The notes under the pieces are model-generated. The model ran no database searches and was not told the DNA's origin. It saw only the letters and a program-made list of their open reading frames with translations. Below are positions 60,764 through 64,000 of a DNA stretch of 64,000 bases, in pieces (the stretch's first letter is position 1; every line of letters begins with the position of its first letter). The position numbers and the translations under genes are program-made. The stretch is from Georgenia satyanarayanai (GTDB taxonomy: Bacteria > Actinomycetota > Actinomycetes > Actinomycetales > Actinomycetaceae): contig NZ_VUKC01000001.1 of the NCBI RefSeq assembly GCF_009193135.1, positions 1-64,000 of the forward strand. The letters run 5' to 3'.

Positions 60764-61750
60764 GTGACCTCCTCGCCCGGGCGCCCCGCCGTCCCGCCCG
60801 TCGCCGTCTGGTCCAGCCCGATGACCACCCGTTTCCGCGGCCTCACGACCCGGGACGGGGTCCTGCTGCGCGGCGACGCCGGCTGGGGGGAGTTCTCCCC
60901 GTTCTGGGACTACGACGACGCCGAGTCCCGCCCGTGGCTGGCGGCCGCCGTCGAGGCCGCCGAGCTCGGCTGGCCGGCCCCCGTCCGCGACCGGGTCCCC
61001 GTCAACGTCACCGTCCCCGCGGTCGGGCCCGAGGCGGCCGCGGCCATCGTCGCGGCGAGCGACGGCTGCCGCACGGCCAAGGTCAAGGTCGCCGAGCCGG
61101 GCCAGGACGTGGCCCACGAGCAGGCCCGGCTCGAGGCCGTCCGCGACGCCCTCGGGCCGGGCGGGAGGATCCGTGTCGACGCCAACGGCGCGTGGGACCT
61201 CGACACCGCCCTCGAGCGGCTCCGCCTCCTCGACCACGCGGCCGGCGGGCTGGAGTACGCGGAGCAGCCCTGTGCCGCCGTCGAGGACCTCGCCGCCCTG
61301 CGCCGCCGCACCGACGTCCCCATCGCCGCCGACGAGTCGATCCGGCGCGCCGCCGACCCCCTCGCCGTGCGTCGGGCGGAGGCGGCCGACGTCGTCGTCC
61401 TCAAGGTGCAGCCCCTCGGGGGCGTACGCGCCTGTCTGCGGCTGGCGGAGGAGGTCGGGCTGCCGGTCGTCGTCTCCTCCGCGCTCGAGTCCTCGGTCGG
61501 GATCGCCGCCGGCGTCGCGCTCGCCGCGGCCCTGCCCGAGCTCCACCACGCGTGCGGGCTCGGCACGGTCCGGCTCCTCGAGCGCGACACCGTCCCCGAT
61601 CCCCTCGTCCCGCACGGCGGCTACCTGCCGGTGACCGCCGCCGTCCCGACGCAGGCGAGCCTCGCCGCCGTCGCCGCGCCGCCGGACGTCAGCCGCCGGT
61701 GGGGCGCCCGTCTCGCCGACGTCGCCGCCCTGGCGGGGGCGAGCCGGTGA
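60764..61750 (+). CDS. menC: O-succinylbenzoate synthase
   Basis: A 328-residue enolase-superfamily enzyme dehydrating SHCHC to o-succinylbenzoate. Catalytic K-x-K in TAKVKVAEPG, metal ligands Asp in VDANGAW, Glu in YAEQPC, Asp in AADES, and the second Lys in LKVQPLGG. GTG 60764 is set by the leaderless promoter. Overlaps menD by four bases. Confidence 0.95.
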   Translation: MTSSPGRPAVPPVAVWSSPMTTRFRGLTTRDGVLLRGDAGWGEFSPFWDYDDAESRPWLAAAVEAAELGWPAPVRDRVPVNVTVPAVGPEAAAAIVAASDGCRTAKVKVAEPGQDVAHEQARLEAVRDALGPGGRIRVDANGAWDLDTALERLRLLDHAAGGLEYAEQPCAAVEDLAALRRRTDVPIAADESIRRAADPLAVRRAEAADVVVLKVQPLGGVRACLRLAEEVGLPVVVSSALESSVGIAAGVALAAALPELHHACGLGTVRLLERDTVPDPLVPHGGYLPVTAAVPTQASLAAVAAPPDVSRRWGARLADVAALAGASR

Positions 61751-63450
61751 GCGGCGAGGCGCCCGCCGCGCTCCTCGCCCGCGGGCTCGTCACCGAGCTC
61801 GTCCGTGGCGGCGTGCGGCACGTCGTCCTGTCCCCGGGCTCGCGCAGCGCGCCGCTCGCCTACGCGATGCTCGCCGCGCACGACGCCGGGTGGTTGCGCC
61901 TGCACGTGCGCGTGGACGAGCGGGTGGCCGGCTTCGTCGCGCTCGGGCTGGCCCGCGCCGACGGCGTGCCCGCCGCCGTCGTCACGACGTCCGGCACGGC
62001 CGTCGCCAACCTCCATCCCGCCGTCCTCGAGGCCGCGCACAGCGGGGTCCCGCTCGTCGTCCTCACCGCCGACCGCCCTCACGAGCTGCGCCGCACCGGC
62101 GCGAGCCAGACCACCGAGCAGGTCGGCATCTTCGCCGCCGCCCCGCGTTGGGCTGCCGACCTGCCTGCCGACACGCCCCCGGCCGCCACCCGTCAGGTCG
62201 TCGTCCGGTCCCTCGCCGCGGCCACCGGTGCCCGCTCCAGCGACCCCGGTCCGGTCCACCTCAACGTCGCCTTCCGCGACCCGCTCGTCCCGGACGCCGA
62301 CTGGCAGCCGGGGGACCGGCCCGCGCCCCGCGAGGTCGTCGCGGTTCGCGGGAGCGGTGGCACGGTCGACGTGCCCGCGGGTGGGCGCGCCGTCGTCGTC
62401 GCCGGGGACGGCGCCGGCCCGGAGGCCGCACGCGTCGCCGAGGCGGGGGGCTGGCCGCTCCTCGCCGAGCCGACGTCCGGGGCCCGGACCGGTCCCCACG
62501 CGGTCCCCGCCTACCGGCTGCTCCTCGCCGAGCTCGGTGAGGAGGTCGAGCGCGTCCTCGTGCTCGGCCACCCCACGCTCTCCCGCCCCGTCAGCGCGCT
62601 GCTCGCCCGCCCGGGCGTCGACGTCGTCGTCGTGGCGCCCACCGGCGCGGTGTGGCCCGACGTCGCCGGTACCGCCACACGTGTCGTGGGCGGCGTGCGT
62701 GTCGTCCCCGGCGACGACGACGGCGCGTGGCTGGCCAGGTGGCAGCGGGCCGGGGCCGCCGCCGAGCGGGTCCTCGCGGACCACGAGGAGCTCGACGGGC
62801 TGGGCGTGGCCCGCACGGTGGCGGCGGCCGCGACCGCCGCACACCGGGAGGGCCGCCGCGAGACGCTCGTCCTCGGGTCCTCGATGACGGTGCGGGACTG
62901 GGACCTCGCGGTCCCGGCGCTGCCCCAGGGGCTGCGGGTGGTCGCGAACCGGGGGCTGGCCGGCATCGACGGCACGGTCGCCACCGCGATCGGCCTCGCG
63001 CTCGCCACCGGCGCCCCCGCCAGGGTGGTCCTCGGCGACCTCACCTTCCTCCACGACGCCGGTGCGCTGCTGCGCGGGACGCTCGAGGAGGAGGTCGACC
63101 TCCAGGTGGTCCTCCTCAACGACCGGGGCGGGGCGATCTTCGCGACCCTCGAGCACGGCGCCCCCGAGCGGGCGGCGTCCTTCGAGCGGGTCTTCGGCAC
63201 GCCGCAGGAGGTTGACGTCGCCGCGCTCTGCGCGGGGTACGGCGTCCGGCACACGGCGGTGGGGAGCCGGGCGGAGCTGGCGGCCGTGCTGGCCGAGCCG
63301 GTCGTGGGCCGGTCCGTCGTCGAGGTGACGCTCGACCGCACGGACCTGCGCGACCAGCGGGCGCGCCTCGCGGCGAGCGTGAGCCGCGCCGTCCGTCCCG
63401 GGCCGGCAGGCCAGCGACGCACGGGCGCGCGCACTAGCCGTCGAGGGTGA
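61747..63450 (+). CDS. menD: SEPHCHC synthase
   Basis: A 567-residue thiamine diphosphate enzyme joining isochorismate and 2-oxoglutarate, the first committed menaquinone step. N-terminal VLSPGSRSAPLAYAM with the catalytic Glu in RVDERVAGFVALGLAR, TTSGTAVANLHPAV, and C-terminal ThDP/Mg site LGDLTFLHDAGALL with NDRGGAIFATLEHG. Its last 17 bases overlap the end of the convergent RsbW-like gene. Confidence 0.95.
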   Translation: MSGEAPAALLARGLVTELVRGGVRHVVLSPGSRSAPLAYAMLAAHDAGWLRLHVRVDERVAGFVALGLARADGVPAAVVTTSGTAVANLHPAVLEAAHSGVPLVVLTADRPHELRRTGASQTTEQVGIFAAAPRWAADLPADTPPAATRQVVVRSLAAATGARSSDPGPVHLNVAFRDPLVPDADWQPGDRPAPREVVAVRGSGGTVDVPAGGRAVVVAGDGAGPEAARVAEAGGWPLLAEPTSGARTGPHAVPAYRLLLAELGEEVERVLVLGHPTLSRPVSALLARPGVDVVVVAPTGAVWPDVAGTATRVVGGVRVVPGDDDGAWLARWQRAGAAAERVLADHEELDGLGVARTVAAAATAAHREGRRETLVLGSSMTVRDWDLAVPALPQGLRVVANRGLAGIDGTVATAIGLALATGAPARVVLGDLTFLHDAGALLRGTLEEEVDLQVVLLNDRGGAIFATLEHGAPERAASFERVFGTPQEVDVAALCAGYGVRHTAVGSRAELAAVLAEPVVGRSVVEVTLDRTDLRDQRARLAASVSRAVRPGPAGQRRTGARTSRRG

Positions 63451-63895
63451 AGGTCACCCAGATGTGCTTGGTCGTTCCCGTGGTGTACCAGCCGACCTCC
63501 TGGCCGACCCGCCGGGCGATCTGCAGCCCGAAACCGCCGGCCCCCGGCGCGCGGTGCCCGGCGAGGACCGGGACCGAGTCCGGGTCGTGGTCGGCGACCT
63601 CGAGGAGGTAGCGGCTGCCGTCGGATCCCAGCGTGACGATGGTCGGCGGCCGGCCGTGCTCCAGGGCGTTCGCGGCGAGCTCGGAGGCGACGAGGATCAT
63701 CCGCTCGGGCACGTCCCCCAGGCCGCCGGACGACGTCGAGTCCTCCAGCCCGAACGTCTCCCTCAGCCCCTGGCGGACCGTGCGGATCTCCTCGGCCGTC
63801 GACAGGGTCCACCGGCCGACCGTCCGGTAGCTCGCGGGCGGGGTGGAGGAGGTCAGCCCCTCGTCCGACTCCTCGCGGTGGATGTAGTCCGGCAT
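63434..63895 (-). CDS. RsbW-like anti-sigma factor / ATP-binding protein
   Basis: A 153-residue GHKL-type kinase domain: N-box LVASELAANALEHGRPP and G1/G2 region HRAPGAGGFGLQIARRVGQ. This is the HATPase_c_2 group that binds and phosphorylates anti-sigma antagonists or sequesters sigma factors. ATG 63895 has AAGGA just upstream; a GTG at 63925 is an alternative. No partner sigma gene is in the window. Confidence 0.87.
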   Translation of the reverse strand: MPDYIHREESDEGLTSSTPPASYRTVGRWTLSTAEEIRTVRQGLRETFGLEDSTSSGGLGDVPERMILVASELAANALEHGRPPTIVTLGSDGSRYLLEVADHDPDSVPVLAGHRAPGAGGFGLQIARRVGQEVGWYTTGTTKHIWVTFTLDG

Positions 63896-63970
63896 GTTGT
63901 CCTTCGTCTCGGTCCCGTGCAGCACCGAGCATGCGGCATCCCGGTGCCCCGGGCGACCGGAGGGAGGCGG

Positions 63971-64000
63971 TCAGCGCCCGGTGAGCCGCCGGCGGTCGTC
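63971..64000 (-). CDS. C-terminal tail of a gene continuing beyond the window
   Basis: Minus-strand frame open to the window edge and ending in TGA at 63971-63973; the visible tail is DDRRRLTGR. It would lie just upstream of the RsbW-like gene on the same strand. Too short to identify. Confidence 0.35.
   Translation of the reverse strand, partial: DDRRRLTGR

Overview
The window is a dense, very GC-rich stretch of bacterial chromosome. Gene content and gene order point to an actinomycete, most likely in the order Micrococcales: bS22 and BldC-like small proteins, DUF3180, DUF4229, DUF2342, ResB/CcsB cytochrome c assembly, a FolB-FolK fusion, and many GTG starts. I infer this from gene families, not from a phylogenetic marker. 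Many genes start only 5-8 bases after a TANNNT-type -10 box, so leaderless transcription looks common.

Layout. 1-2.6 kb: tail of an NlpC/P60 peptidase, pyrophosphatase (ppa) and a D,D-carboxypeptidase (dacB). 2.7-10.5 kb: DUF2342 metalloprotease, tilS, hpt, ftsH, folE, folP, folBK and DUF3180, a typical actinobacterial housekeeping block. 10.5-11.8 kb: a DUF559-type nuclease gene bracketed by inverted copies of a repeat, sitting inside that block. 11.8-19.9 kb: two PH-domain membrane proteins, a DUF2520-PanC fusion, panD, an AEC transporter, a P-loop kinase and lysS. 20.0-27.7 kb: a sugar-uptake island with a LacI regulator, tandem operators, D-lyxose isomerase, binding protein, ATPase, two permeases and an epimerase-like protein. 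27.7-33.3 kb: mixed genes (YihY, hydrolase, VWA protein, acyl-CoA dehydrogenase, SnoaL-like, ankyrin). 33.3-36.0 kb: catalase with its Fur regulator, and an ArgA-like acetyltransferase. 36.0-45.0 kb: P-loop kinase, small membrane and lipoproteins, mutY, disA, radA, galM and trkA/trkH. 45.0-50.5 kb: acuC, bldC-like gene, glgC, the tiny bS22 gene, HAD phosphatase, glutaredoxin, yceI and a phosphoglycerate mutase-like gene. 50.5-54.4 kb: cytochrome c system II (tlpA/resA, ccdA, resB, ccsB). 54.5-63.5 kb: menaquinone genes (menA, menE, menB, menC, menD) mixed with a DUF3048 lipoprotein and an SMR exporter-TetR pair. The end holds an RsbW-like kinase and the tail of one more gene.

Two families of short repeats stand out. 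One is a palindromic element with the arm AACGTCGCAATTGG: a complete hairpin lies at 2.6 kb and degenerate inverted copies flank the DUF559 gene. The other is an 18-base unit (CGACAAGTCGGCTGTCGG and relatives) in tandem arrays in two spacers between convergent genes and, in frame, inside tilS. No rRNA, tRNA, CRISPR array, insertion sequence transposase or prophage gene was recognised.
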